Positions 8,212 through 16,474 of a DNA stretch of 19,568 nucleotides are shown in pieces. The notes below the pieces were generated by a model that did not search any database, was not told where the DNA came from, and saw only the letters and a list, made by a program, of their open reading frames with translations. The DNA is taken from assembly GCA_964394585.1 (NCBI GenBank), contig CAYMYI010000079.1, forward strand, positions 1-19,568, written 5' to 3'. This DNA comes from CAYUJH01 sp964394585 (GTDB lineage: Bacteria; Bacteroidota; Bacteroidia; Cytophagales; Flammeovirgaceae). The translations under genes were made by a program, and so were the position numbers. How positions within the stretch are numbered: position 1 is the first letter of the stretch; each line of letters begins with the position of its first letter.

Positions 8212-8532
8212 TTATCGGTAATCTTCGCGCACAGGATAAAACGTATCGATGATTTTACAGGGCGTTAGTGCCTTTCCGCTGTGCTCTTCGTTAGAGGCAA
8301 TTACTACTACTTCACCTGCTTTTAAGTGAAGTACTTTCCCTCCTACACGCAGTTCAAATTCCCCTTCAAGCATTTGCAGCACTTGCTCTTGAGGGTGCGA
8401 ATGAAGCGGTAGGCTGCTCCCTGGGGCTATTTCCCAAAAAGCAAATGTTTGGTGCTCCGTATGGACGAATTTCCCATGAAAACCAGGGGCTACTTCGCGC
8501 GAAGGCATGCTTGCCAATTCAAAGTGTTCCAT
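8212..8532 (-). CDS. Small single-domain cupin protein
   Basis: A 106-residue protein made of one cupin beta-barrel, a fold that binds a metal ion or small ligand and serves many enzymes and sensors. The first cupin motif is clear: His44 and His46 in HSHPQEQV, with Gln50 where many cupins have Glu. The second motif supplies His84 in SNEEHSG. The three histidines plus Gln50 are the expected metal ligands. There is no signal peptide, so it is probably cytosolic. It stands 159 bases upstream of carB on the same strand, but carB appears to have its own promoter, and nothing links the two functions. The substrate cannot be told from sequence. The family call is strong; the role is unknown. Confidence 0.85.
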   Translation of the reverse strand: MEHFELASMPSREVAPGFHGKFVHTEHQTFAFWEIAPGSSLPLHSHPQEQVLQMLEGEFELRVGGKVLHLKAGEVVVIASNEEHSGKALTPCKIIDTFYPVREDYR

Positions 8533-8718
8533 ATTCTTTAAATTTATAACAGATTAAAGAGTTATTCTGATTTGATTTTGAATGATTCACTAAATCTAGG
8601 TTTCCTAAACCACTTTGTTTTGAGTACATATCATAATTTTCTTGAATACTACCAAGGTAGCATCCTTCATAAACAAGCAGTTTCATTTATCTCACTTTAA
8701 ATCTAAAACCTTATACAC

Positions 8719-11700
8719 ATGAAAAAAATACGCTTACTACTCTTTTCCTTACTAATGGGTGGCGTTGCAATCGCACAAACGCCCATGGTACATCAGCCTA
8801 CACTCAGCCCTGATGGTGCTCTTATTGCTTTCTCGTATCAAGGCGATATATGGACGGTGCCCACGCAAGGCGGAAAAGCCATGCGCCTCACCATCCACGA
8901 GGGGTACGAGGGCAACCCCGTATTCAGTCCTGATGGCAAACACATAGCCTTTAGCAGTGCTCGATATGGCAACTCCGATGTGTTTACCATCCCTGTAGAC
9001 GGAGGAGCACCCACACGCTTAACATGGCACTCTAGCAGCGACCAAGTAACCGATTGGACTGCCAACGGCAACATACTCTTTGAAACGCGGCGTGCATTTG
9101 CATCTGTAGAGCGTGAGCAGGAGATTTATCAAGTTCCGGTTGAAGGCGGTACGCCTACTCGTTTGCTCGATGCCGTAGGGTTTGCCGCAGTTACTTCGCC
9201 TGATGGCCGGTTCATTGCCTTTGAACGGGGGACTTGCCGCATTGCGCGAGAAGCCTACCGAGGTGCTGCCAATCGCGATATTTGGCTGTATGACACTCAA
9301 AACAACCGGTACACGCAACTCACCACTTTCGATGGGCAAGAGTTCCATCCTCAGTGGGTGGATAACCGCACATTATGTTTCCTCAGTGCCGAAAGCGGCC
9401 GCTATAATATCCATAAACAAACGATTTCAGAAGGAGGCATTGCGCAAGGCAACGCACAACCCCTCACCAGTTACACCGACGACGGCATCCGCTGGTTCAG
9501 TGTAAGCCGCAATGGGCAATCCATTGTGTTTGAAAAGCAGGATAAGATATTCACCCTCGCTGCTTCGGGAGGTACTGCACAGCCAGTAAATTTTCAGGCT
9601 ACTACCGACTATCGCTTCGACCCTGTTGAACACATGACCCTACGCAACAGCGTGTCTACATTTAGTATCTCCCCTAACGGGAAACAAATGGCATTTGCTA
9701 TCCATGGTGAACTTTTTGTAAAACTCAACGATAAAGACCAAAAGCGTGCAGTTCGCCTTACCGAAACAGCTGCATTTGAAAGCGAAGTGGCTTGGATGAA
9801 CGATTCACTCTTGGTATTTAACTCCGATAGCGAAGGGCAATTCGACTTATATTTACTACGTTCTGCAGACCCTAACGTCAGTTCAATTTTCAAATCGCTA
9901 AAGCACGAAGTGGTACGCCTTACCAAAACCGATGCTGATGAAAATGGCATCGCAGTTTCGCCCGACGGCAGCCAAATTGCCTATCGCGAGGGAGGCGGCA
10001 AACTCATAGTAGCGGCTATCGAAAACGATAAACTCACTCAACGGAAAACATTGCTCGATGGATGGGCAACTCCTTCGGGCATTGCTTGGAGCCCCGATAG
10101 CAAATGGCTCGCTTACTCCCTCGACGACCTCTACTTTAACGAAGAAGTCTACATCCACGCAGCCGATAACGCTACACCCCCTGTAAATATTAGCATGCAC
10201 CCCCGTACCGATGGTTCGCCGGTTTGGAGCCACGACGGCTCGAAACTAGGGTTTATTTCTAACCGAAATAATGGAGATAACGATGTTTGGTTCGTTTGGC
10301 TTAAAAAAGAAGATTGGGAAAAAACTCAACGCGAGTGGGAAGAACAAAACGAAGAAACTGCCGACAAAAAAAAGGATGAAGACAAAGAGGTAATAGTCCA
10401 AATTGATTTTGAAGATATCCACGAACGCTTGGTACAGGTAACTTCCCTCCCTGCGAACGAATCAGACCTGGCAATTTCGCACGATGGCGAGTATTTCTTC
10501 TTTGTAAACAACCGCAATAGCCGGCAACAGTACGAGGCACAAATGGACTTACACAAAATCAAATGGAATGGTAAAGAACTAAAGGCACTTACAGACAATG
10601 GCACATCGCCCTATGGGGTTACTATGGGGCCGAAAGGCAAACACTTGTATTACCTTACATCGGGCGGACAACTAAACCGCATCAGTACCGACGGAAAGAG
10701 AGAAGGGCTAGCATTTACCGCCCGTATGGAGATTGACCATAACGCCGAGCGCGACCAGATTTTTGAACACGGATGGCGCGTAATCCGCGATGGCTTCTAC
10801 GACCCTAATTTCCACGGGAAAGATTGGAACCAACTGAAAGCCAAATACAAACCATGGGCTATGAAAGCCGGCACAAAAACCGACTTCAGAGCTATTTTTA
10901 ACGAAATGCTTGGGCAACTTAATGCTAGCCATATGGGCATGTATGGCAGCGACCGCGACGAAACCCAACGGGAACGCACCGGCTTGCTGGGCATCGAAGT
11001 GAAACCAACAAAAAATGGTGTAGAAATTACGCGAGTAGTACCCGAAACCCCTGCTGCCCGCCAAGAAAGCCGCCTCAATGTGGGCGAAGTCATCACAGCT
11101 GTAAACGGAAATGACATCGGCGAAAACGATAACTTTTATGCCATGCTTACTAACGAGGCTACAGAACCAGTGTTGCTCAATGTACGCAGTGGGAATACTT
11201 CGCGCGAGGTAGTTATTCGTCCTACTAACTCCATTAGTACAGCCCTCTACGACGAATGGGTAGAACAACGCAAAGCACTTACCGAACAATATTCAGGTGG
11301 TCGCTTAGGGTATATCCACATCCGTGGGATGAACTGGACGAGCTTCGAACGCTTCGAACGAGAGCTTACTGCAAGCGGTCTGGGGAAAGATGGCATCGTA
11401 ATCGACGTACGCTTCAACGGCGGCGGCTGGACTACCGATTATTTAATGGCGGTTCTCAATGTGAAACAACACGCATACACCATCCCGCGTAACGCCACCG
11501 ATGATTTGGAAAAAAATCAAGAGCAGTTTAAGCAATATTATCCATACGGTGAGCGCCTTCCTCTTTCGAGCTGGGTACGCCCTTCGGTAGCTTTGTGCAA
11601 TGCAAATAGTTATTCCAACGCCGAAATCTTCTCGCATGCTTATAAGCATTTAGGCATTGGAACGCTCGTAGGCGTGCCCACTTTTGGTGCTGTAATTTCT

Positions 11701-11913
11701 ACCGGAGGCAGTGGATTGATTGACGGTTCGTATATACGCCGCCCTTTCCGAGGGTGGTATGCTCTAGGTACCGGTAAAAATATGGAGCTAAACCCAGCCG
11801 TCCCTGATATAATCTTAGAAAACCCTCCTGCTAGCAAAGCACAAGGGGAAGACCCTCAACTTAAAAAAGCCGTTGAAATTTTATTGGAACAAATTGATAG
11901 TGATAGTCGATAG
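8719..11913 (+). CDS. Exported tricorn-type protease, S41 family, with beta-propellers and PDZ domain
   Basis: A 1064-residue homologue of the archaeal tricorn protease, a large peptidase that trims oligopeptides. It begins with a signal peptide (MKKIRLLLFSLL, cleavage after Ala19 in AIAQ), so it acts in the periplasm or envelope, unlike cytosolic archaeal tricorn. Residues about 25-700 form two beta-propellers with repeated SPDG motifs of the TolB/PD40 type, interrupted by a highly charged Glu/Lys segment near 531-557. A helical domain, a PDZ domain (about 755-835) and the S41 catalytic domain follow. Catalytic residues are visible: Ser737-His738 (NASHMG), Ser966 as nucleophile in SYSNAE, and Glu1023 in NMELNP, almost the same numbers as in archaeal tricorn. 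It is a single-gene unit ending at a strong terminator. It probably degrades peptides in the envelope; substrates are unknown. Confidence 0.93.
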   Translation: MKKIRLLLFSLLMGGVAIAQTPMVHQPTLSPDGALIAFSYQGDIWTVPTQGGKAMRLTIHEGYEGNPVFSPDGKHIAFSSARYGNSDVFTIPVDGGAPTRLTWHSSSDQVTDWTANGNILFETRRAFASVEREQEIYQVPVEGGTPTRLLDAVGFAAVTSPDGRFIAFERGTCRIAREAYRGAANRDIWLYDTQNNRYTQLTTFDGQEFHPQWVDNRTLCFLSAESGRYNIHKQTISEGGIAQGNAQPLTSYTDDGIRWFSVSRNGQSIVFEKQDKIFTLAASGGTAQPVNFQATTDYRFDPVEHMTLRNSVSTFSISPNGKQMAFAIHGELFVKLNDKDQKRAVRLTETAAFESEVAWMNDSLLVFNSDSEGQFDLYLLRSADPNVSSIFKSLKHEVVRLTKTDADENGIAVSPDGSQIAYREGGGKLIVAAIENDKLTQRKTLLDGWATPSGIAWSPDSKWLAYSLDDLYFNEEVYIHAADNATPPVNISMHPRTDGSPVWSHDGSKLGFISNRNNGDNDVWFVWLKKEDWEKTQREWEEQNEETADKKKDEDKEVIVQIDFEDIHERLVQVTSLPANESDLAISHDGEYFFFVNNRNSRQQYEAQMDLHKIKWNGKELKALTDNGTSPYGVTMGPKGKHLYYLTSGGQLNRISTDGKREGLAFTARMEIDHNAERDQIFEHGWRVIRDGFYDPNFHGKDWNQLKAKYKPWAMKAGTKTDFRAIFNEMLGQLNASHMGMYGSDRDETQRERTGLLGIEVKPTKNGVEITRVVPETPAARQESRLNVGEVITAVNGNDIGENDNFYAMLTNEATEPVLLNVRSGNTSREVVIRPTNSISTALYDEWVEQRKALTEQYSGGRLGYIHIRGMNWTSFERFERELTASGLGKDGIVIDVRFNGGGWTTDYLMAVLNVKQHAYTIPRNATDDLEKNQEQFKQYYPYGERLPLSSWVRPSVALCNANSYSNAEIFSHAYKHLGIGTLVGVPTFGAVISTGGSGLIDGSYIRRPFRGWYALGTGKNMELNPAVPDIILENPPASKAQGEDPQLKKAVEILLEQIDSDSR

Positions 11914-11942
11914 ATAAACTCTTTGTAAATTTTTTACAGAAG

Positions 11943-11980
11943 AAAGTCCCGTATTTACAGTAAATACGGGGCTTTTGTTC
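11943..11980 (+). terminator. Rho-independent terminator of the tricorn gene
   Basis: An inverted repeat pairs 11945-11957 (AGTCCCGTATTTA) with 11961-11973, twelve Watson-Crick pairs and one G-T, around a three-base CAG loop. It is followed by TTT, G, then TTC TTT. It lies about 30 bases after the tricorn stop codon. Confidence 0.85.
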
Positions 11981-12031
11981 TTTCACATCGCTGTACACAT
12001 TTTGCAATTTCTCTATATTTAAGAAAATATT

Positions 12032-12039
12032 TACTTTTG
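12032..12039 (+). promoter_or_regulatory. Candidate -7 promoter box for the 753-residue protein gene
   Basis: TACTTTTG matches the TAnnTTTG consensus exactly and is identical to the box found for carB. The nearest upstream TTTG (12001-12004) is about 27 bases away, wider than usual. It would give a leader of roughly 185 bases, so a closer undetected promoter is also possible. Confidence 0.35.
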
Positions 12040-12232
12040 TTTAGAATACATCGTACAGTATAGTACGCCTATCCGTTATAAGTGCGTGGCAGCTATATCG
12101 CATTGCTGCTATGAAGCCTAATATGAAAGTGAACTTGCCTAATGTAATATCTATTTCTTGCCCACTCTCGTAGGCAGATAGAGGACATTAAATTTTTCGG
12201 TTTATAGAAACCTCGACCAAAGTCATTCATTT

Positions 12233-14494
12233 ATGAATTTATTCAGTATGTCGCTTTACAATCGTACTTGTTGGTTGTTATATTGTATGCTTTGGGTTAC
12301 AGCATCTTATGGGCAATCCGAGGTTGAGAAGTACCCTATCACCCATTGGCAAGCACAAATTGCGGAATCGCCCCTAAAAGTTCAGGAAGAACTCTCCGCC
12401 TACTTGCGCACACACGAAGATAACCCACACCTTTGGTTAGTACTTTCCCTAGCGTACGATAGCTTAGCAAACGCCACATCTCCTTTTGAATCGCCTAACA
12501 TGGTAAAAAGCCATGCAGATTCTGCCCTGTTTAGCCTACAACAATCTGAAAAATATTCTTCTAAAAAGTCGCTCAGAAAATTTGAAGATTTTTACCAAAT
12601 AGCTTTGCATCAGTCCAATATTCATTACGATTCTGTAGCAGCGGCGTTTGCACCTCGCAAGCAATTCTTTACCCAACGCAGTAAAGTGGCAGCTCAGCTC
12701 GACTCTCTTCAGTACAACGCTACAATGGCATATCAGAAAGCAGCCGCTACCTTTCAAGCTAATGCAAAGCGCTACACACTCCCTGAAATGGCAATGTTCG
12801 CCACCGATACATTTACCTTGCACATCCGCCCTATTATTGAACATTATCGCAGAGCCGATAGCCTCCTACAACTTAGCAGCGAAAAAGCCTTAGCGACATT
12901 CGGGCATTCACTCGCCTTTCTTAGTACCGACCGCCCTTCCGATTGGAAATTCACCTATAACGTACTCTCGCGCTTCAATTTTTCGCGCTGGTACGATACG
13001 CTCCTGCAAATACGGCAAACCGAGGTGCTCCCACATGTACCGGCAACTCAACAACGCTTGCAGAGGCTCTATACCCTTGCCGAACAAATAAAAAACGATA
13101 CAGTTGGCACTACCCTATCGGCGACTATACCAAATACCGATTCGCTCCAGCAATATTGGGATCAATTAGGAAATGGAACGCTTGCCAAATGGATAAATTA
13201 CCAGCAGAAGAAAATACGATTCATGCAAGGGATGGTTAAAGAGAAAGCGTATTTTAATTACAAGCATGAGCAAGAGGCGATTTTCCGATATTATCATAAA
13301 TTTCAAACGGATATTAACCTACTGCAATCGAAGCTCGATAGCCTTGAAAAAGCCGTTAAAGCAGGAGCTTGGCACTACGCCGGTATCGTATTGCAAAAGA
13401 TGCACTCTGGTGAAGCTGATTTTTTAAAAACTCTCCAACAAGAAAAATCTTACTTAAATACACGTTACGAATATTGCGCTTTGCGCATGCGCGATCAGTT
13501 ATTATATGAAAATATTGAACTGAAATACCTACCACGTTACTCTGAATACAAAGGGCGTATGTTACCTCTTTTTGAGCAATCCATGCATATGGTAGTTGAG
13601 AAAGGCGACTACGTAACTACGCGTATTTTAAAAGACGCTCAAGATAATCTTTACATTACAGGGTATCGAAATATGGATCGTAAGGAAGGGTTTGTTGCAC
13701 GTATTGTAGGTGAACGCGTTGCCTGGATGCACCGAGCCGATCAGCCCCATTTTACGAAAGAAGAACCCCTCGATAGCTACGGGATTATGCTTTCAAAAGG
13801 GGAAAACGGCGGATGCCTCGCCGTGATGCAGTTCCAAACTGCATCGGATACTACAGCACCACTACTGCCGCCCCAGCTCATCGCTTTCGATAGCAGTGGT
13901 GCGATGTACGAATCGTTCCATCTGCCTATTGCAGAGCATAAAGTAGAGCGAGTACTCCCCCTTCGCGATACTGCCTCCTTAAGTTTTCTAACGGCTTCTT
14001 TGGGCAATGTTCCTGAAGGGCAACTCATCAACACAACAAAGTGGCCCAAACGCAACCAGCGCCCGGTGGGCAATTACAATGGCGTCCCTATTCTCAATCA
14101 AAACCAAACACAAACAGTGGAAGCTTTGGTGATTACCCAACTTACCGCAGAAGGAATTCCTCAGTGGAGTACGAGCCTACCCCTGAAAGGCGAGCTGAGC
14201 GGATTGGTCGAGTTCCCCGACCGCTACGTACTCGTTTGCAACCAACAAGGAGAGCAGGAAGACTTGCGCCGTGTATTACTCATCGCTCTTGACAAAAAAG
14301 GGAAGGTATTGGCTCAAAAAGTAGTTCCTGCCAAAGCATCGTGCTTTGCAACGCGAACCCTAAAACTCGATGCAGAACGGGTGCTCGTAGTAGGCTTTGA
14401 GGGCAAGTACGACATCAACAATCTGGAACAAAAAAGCATGATGAACCTCCTTCTTACTCCCAACCTAGAGTTAATTGATAGCACCTTAGATTAA
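12233..14494 (+). CDS. Exported protein of unknown function with helical N-terminal and propeller-like C-terminal halves
   Basis: I do not recognise this 753-residue protein. An N-terminal hydrophobic stretch (roughly residues 13-26, ending ASYGQ) looks like a signal peptide. Translation may start at Met1 or Met6 (12248), the second giving a more typical signal. Residues about 30-430 are rich in Leu, Gln, Lys and Ala and read as long helices, with a likely coiled coil near 355-375 (LLQSKLDSLEKAVKAG). From about 450 to the end the sequence becomes strand-rich, with repeating pieces such as NLYITGYRN, LVITQLTAEGIPQW, LLIALDKKGKVLAQK and VLVVGFEGK, the pattern of a beta-propeller or SBBP-like repeat. 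It has no lipoprotein cysteine and no clear C-terminal sorting signal. It probably acts in the periplasm as a binding or scaffold protein; that is inference. Its stop codon interlocks with that of the convergent gene. Confidence 0.8.
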   Translation: MNLFSMSLYNRTCWLLYCMLWVTASYGQSEVEKYPITHWQAQIAESPLKVQEELSAYLRTHEDNPHLWLVLSLAYDSLANATSPFESPNMVKSHADSALFSLQQSEKYSSKKSLRKFEDFYQIALHQSNIHYDSVAAAFAPRKQFFTQRSKVAAQLDSLQYNATMAYQKAAATFQANAKRYTLPEMAMFATDTFTLHIRPIIEHYRRADSLLQLSSEKALATFGHSLAFLSTDRPSDWKFTYNVLSRFNFSRWYDTLLQIRQTEVLPHVPATQQRLQRLYTLAEQIKNDTVGTTLSATIPNTDSLQQYWDQLGNGTLAKWINYQQKKIRFMQGMVKEKAYFNYKHEQEAIFRYYHKFQTDINLLQSKLDSLEKAVKAGAWHYAGIVLQKMHSGEADFLKTLQQEKSYLNTRYEYCALRMRDQLLYENIELKYLPRYSEYKGRMLPLFEQSMHMVVEKGDYVTTRILKDAQDNLYITGYRNMDRKEGFVARIVGERVAWMHRADQPHFTKEEPLDSYGIMLSKGENGGCLAVMQFQTASDTTAPLLPPQLIAFDSSGAMYESFHLPIAEHKVERVLPLRDTASLSFLTASLGNVPEGQLINTTKWPKRNQRPVGNYNGVPILNQNQTQTVEALVITQLTAEGIPQWSTSLPLKGELSGLVEFPDRYVLVCNQQGEQEDLRRVLLIALDKKGKVLAQKVVPAKASCFATRTLKLDAERVLVVGFEGKYDINNLEQKSMMNLLLTPNLELIDSTLD

Positions 14495-14970
14495 TTTGCA
14501 TTGTTACGCTGTTGGTAACGCTCAAGCATAGCCCTCGTTTTTTGCTGCAATTGCTTTTTAAAAAAAGGAGTCCACCCAACTAAAACACCCGAAATACCCA
14601 TTGCCTGCCGTGCCCATCGGTACAAATCAAAGCGATCGGTATGCTTTATAATTTTCCCTTCCTGAATTTCAAACGTTGCGTCAATAATGTTATGCACTCT
14701 GCGCCTAGTAGCGCTAAAAGTATAGTAGGCTTCCCAATGTGCAGAACCCCCACTCGCCGTTTCCACAAGGTTGCTTGCTTCCACGCGAAAATCTTTCCCT
14801 TGCTGGCTCTCGCACAACATACGCCACATCGCACAAGCCTCTTCTCCGACGAGCCTACCAAAAGCGGGATCTTCAAATACAACTTTTGAATGATAACATG
14901 CAGCCATAGTTGCTGCATCGAGCCGTTGAAATGCCTCATAAAACTGAGCAATTACTCCTGGTGTGTTCAT
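14491..14970 (-). CDS. NTF2-like (SnoaL-type) domain protein
   Basis: A 159-residue protein of the NTF2/SnoaL superfamily, a cone-shaped alpha+beta fold that binds small molecules or acts as an isomerase or cyclase in some members. The domain spans about residues 3-115, starting with the helical VIAQFYEAFQRLD and the typical FEDPAFGRLVG turn, then strands ending at GKIIKHTDRFDLYRWARQ. A basic tail (about 116-159) contains GWTPFFKKQ. There is no signal peptide. It follows the membrane-protein gene with stop TAA directly abutting start ATG (14973-14968), so the two are co-transcribed and probably translationally coupled. Its own stop interlocks with the convergent gene at 14491-14494. Function cannot be inferred beyond the fold. 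Confidence 0.85.
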   Translation of the reverse strand: MNTPGVIAQFYEAFQRLDAATMAACYHSKVVFEDPAFGRLVGEEACAMWRMLCESQQGKDFRVEASNLVETASGGSAHWEAYYTFSATRRRVHNIIDATFEIQEGKIIKHTDRFDLYRWARQAMGISGVLVGWTPFFKKQLQQKTRAMLERYQQRNNAN

Positions 14971-15297
14971 TTATTTTTTTGAATTGAAATAAAAAGCTGT
15001 TTTCAAAATGACGAGTATTAACTGAATCAACCCGGCGATTGGGCCAATTACCAAATATACCCATAAGATAGCTCCTGCTCCGTTCTCGTTCCACATATCT
15101 TTTACCTCAGGAAATGTACTGAAGAACGCAAATAAGAATGGGAAACTAAAAAAAAGAAAATTTGCTAAAAACAACCCATGGATAATGCGTCTGCGCTTAC
15201 GGTTAGGGTCTTTTAAAAAAAGAAATAAGATTGAACTGATAAATAGAGCGAGAATAATATAGACTATCACGATGGGTATTGAAAAAATAAGAAACAC
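14971..15297 (-). CDS. Small three-helix membrane protein, GTG start
   Basis: A 108-residue hydrophobic protein with three predicted membrane helices at about residues 2-28, 41-60 and 73-98. The basic loop KDPNRKRRR (29-37) should be cytosolic by the positive-inside rule, placing the N-terminus outside and the C-terminus inside. No family is recognised. The start codon is GTG at 15297-15295: an in-frame TAA lies four codons upstream, and no ATG occurs until well inside the protein. It is the first gene of a two-gene operon with the NTF2-like gene, divergent from the Ppx/GppA gene by 113 bases. The upstream TATATTTA resembles a -7 box but lacks the final G. Real gene status is supported by the tight coupling to its neighbour. 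Confidence 0.7.
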   Translation of the reverse strand: MFLIFSIPIVIVYIILALFISSILFLFLKDPNRKRRRIIHGLFLANFLFFSFPFLFAFFSTFPEVKDMWNENGAGAILWVYLVIGPIAGLIQLILVILKTAFYFNSKK

Positions 15298-15410
15298 CTT
15301 AATTTCTTAAATATAAACGAATTTGTGCGTAGAAGCATAGCAGACTCTCCACAACCCCTTCTTTTTTGAATGCAATGCTGTAAGTTCGCGTAAGAAAAGT
15401 AAATACACCT

Positions 15411-16340
15411 ATGAAAGTAGCAGTTCTTGACCTCGGCACTAATACCTTCCACTTAGTAATTGGCGAAAAGCGATACGGCACTATACAAGTCTTACACCGC
15501 GATAGTGTTTTTGTGAAAATTGGGCAAGGAGGCATTAACGAAGGATACCTCACTGAAGCCGCTATGAAACGTGCTTACAAAGCGTTGAAAGGGTTCCAGA
15601 AAAAAGTAGAAGAAATGGACGTTTTTAAAGTGGTTGGTACTGCCACAAGCGCCATCCGAAGTGCAAAAAATGGCCAAGACTTTTTAGAAGGTGTACGGCA
15701 GGAACTTGACTTTAATATTCGAGCTATCAGTGGCGACGAGGAAGCCCTCCTGATTTATGAAGGCATTAAAACTTCCTTAGAAATTGGAGAAGAAACTGCC
15801 CTGATGATGGACATCGGGGGAGGGAGCGTAGAGTTTATCATTGGCAACCAGCATAAGGTATTCTGGAAACACAGTTTCGAAATTGGTGCGCAACGCATGT
15901 ACGATTTATTCCACAAGAGTGAGCCTATCGAACAAGAGGGTATCGCAGCGCAGCACCGCTACCTCAACGAGCAACTTAGCCCATTGTTAGAAGCTATCCA
16001 TACACACAAAGTGAAAGTACTGATTGGCTCGGCAGGCTCTTTTCGAACTTTGGCAGATATCCACCGTAACCAACTCGAAGAAAACCCCGATAAGAGCTAT
16101 CAAGAACATACGCTATCCCGCACCGATTTTTATCAAATTCTTCCGAAAATAGTAGAAAGCCCACGCGAAGAACGCTTAGAAATTCCGGGGATGAAACCCG
16201 AAAGAGTGGATATGATTGTAGTAGCCTTTAGTCTAATTGATTTTGTGCTCCAGCACATTCCACACGTAGAGACCGTTCGCATATCCAGGGGTTCGCTACG
16301 CGAAGGGTTGCTACACAAAACGCTTACCGTAGGCAATTAG
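15411..16340 (+). CDS. Ppx/GppA family phosphatase (exopolyphosphatase or pppGpp phosphatase), short form
   Basis: Ppx and GppA are ASKHA-fold enzymes that release phosphate from polyphosphate or convert pppGpp to ppGpp; the sequence alone does not tell which. The five-motif core is intact: DLGTNTFHL at residues 7-15 (phosphate 1 loop), GTATSAIRSAKNG at 76-88, SGDEEA at 107-112 with the catalytic glutamate, DIGGGSVEF at 134-142 (phosphate 2 loop) and GSAGSFRTL. The 309-residue protein contains only the two ASKHA domains and lacks the C-terminal HD-type region of the roughly 510-residue E. coli enzymes, as in many other bacteria. The ATG directly before KVAVLDLGT is the natural start. Its TAG stop overlaps the end of a small reverse-strand frame. 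Confidence 0.93.
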   Translation: MKVAVLDLGTNTFHLVIGEKRYGTIQVLHRDSVFVKIGQGGINEGYLTEAAMKRAYKALKGFQKKVEEMDVFKVVGTATSAIRSAKNGQDFLEGVRQELDFNIRAISGDEEALLIYEGIKTSLEIGEETALMMDIGGGSVEFIIGNQHKVFWKHSFEIGAQRMYDLFHKSEPIEQEGIAAQHRYLNEQLSPLLEAIHTHKVKVLIGSAGSFRTLADIHRNQLEENPDKSYQEHTLSRTDFYQILPKIVESPREERLEIPGMKPERVDMIVVAFSLIDFVLQHIPHVETVRISRGSLREGLLHKTLTVGN

Positions 16341-16474
16341 CCGGGCGTAAAACGCCAACTGATAATATTCTTGAAACTGATTAGCAGTTCGCCACTACGA
16401 TTGGGAAAGTTATGCTCGGCAAATCCGTAAAAATCACGTGTATCCAATCCAGGAAATCCCGAAATCATAGTCAT
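16337..16474 (-). CDS. Possible small protein or gene remnant between Ppx/GppA and the Ig-repeat protein
   Basis: A 45-codon frame starts at ATG 16474-16472 (a second ATG two codons later) and ends at TAA 16339-16337, interlocked with the phosphatase stop. It encodes MTMISGFPGLDTRDFYGF at its N-terminus and ends ISWRFTPG, a well-mixed composition that reads like a real protein end. I do not recognise it. No clear promoter or Shine-Dalgarno sequence precedes it, and an in-frame stop lies eight codons before the first ATG. It could be a genuine small protein, the surviving 3' end of a decayed gene, or chance. Confidence 0.3.
   Translation of the reverse strand: MTMISGFPGLDTRDFYGFAEHNFPNRSGELLISFKNIISWRFTPG

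Larger units (their letters stand above)
11914..12232. other. Intergenic region with terminator, promoter box and long leader
   Basis: These 319 bases hold the tricorn terminator, a -7 box at 12032-12039 and then about 190 bases before the next start codon. In that leader, 12085-12093 can pair with 12105-12113 (nine pairs including two G-T, core GCAGC/GCTGC) around an 11-base loop. No reading frame or recognisable RNA gene was seen. Confidence 0.5.

Noticed and set aside
8599..8660. Two short inverted repeats (GGTTTCCTAAACC at 8599-8611, CTACCAAGGTAG at 8649-8660) ahead of the tricorn gene as operators
   Set aside because: Each has only five paired bases, they differ from each other, and repeats this short are expected by chance in AT-rich intergenic DNA.
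10708..11289. Long reverse-strand open frame of 193 codons inside the tricorn gene
   Set aside because: It lies wholly within the PDZ and catalytic region of a well-supported gene on the other strand, shows no domain motif and has a composition typical of an antisense shadow.
15362..15388. Promoter for the Ppx/GppA gene (TTTTTTG and TAAGTTCG)
   Set aside because: The -7 box has a mismatch in its TTTG half and the spacing to the TTG is 12 bases, far from the usual 19-21.
16344..16356. Hairpin GGCGT-AAA-ACGCC just after the Ppx/GppA stop as a terminator
   Set aside because: The five-base stem is not followed by a T tract on either strand, and it also lies within the small reverse-strand frame.
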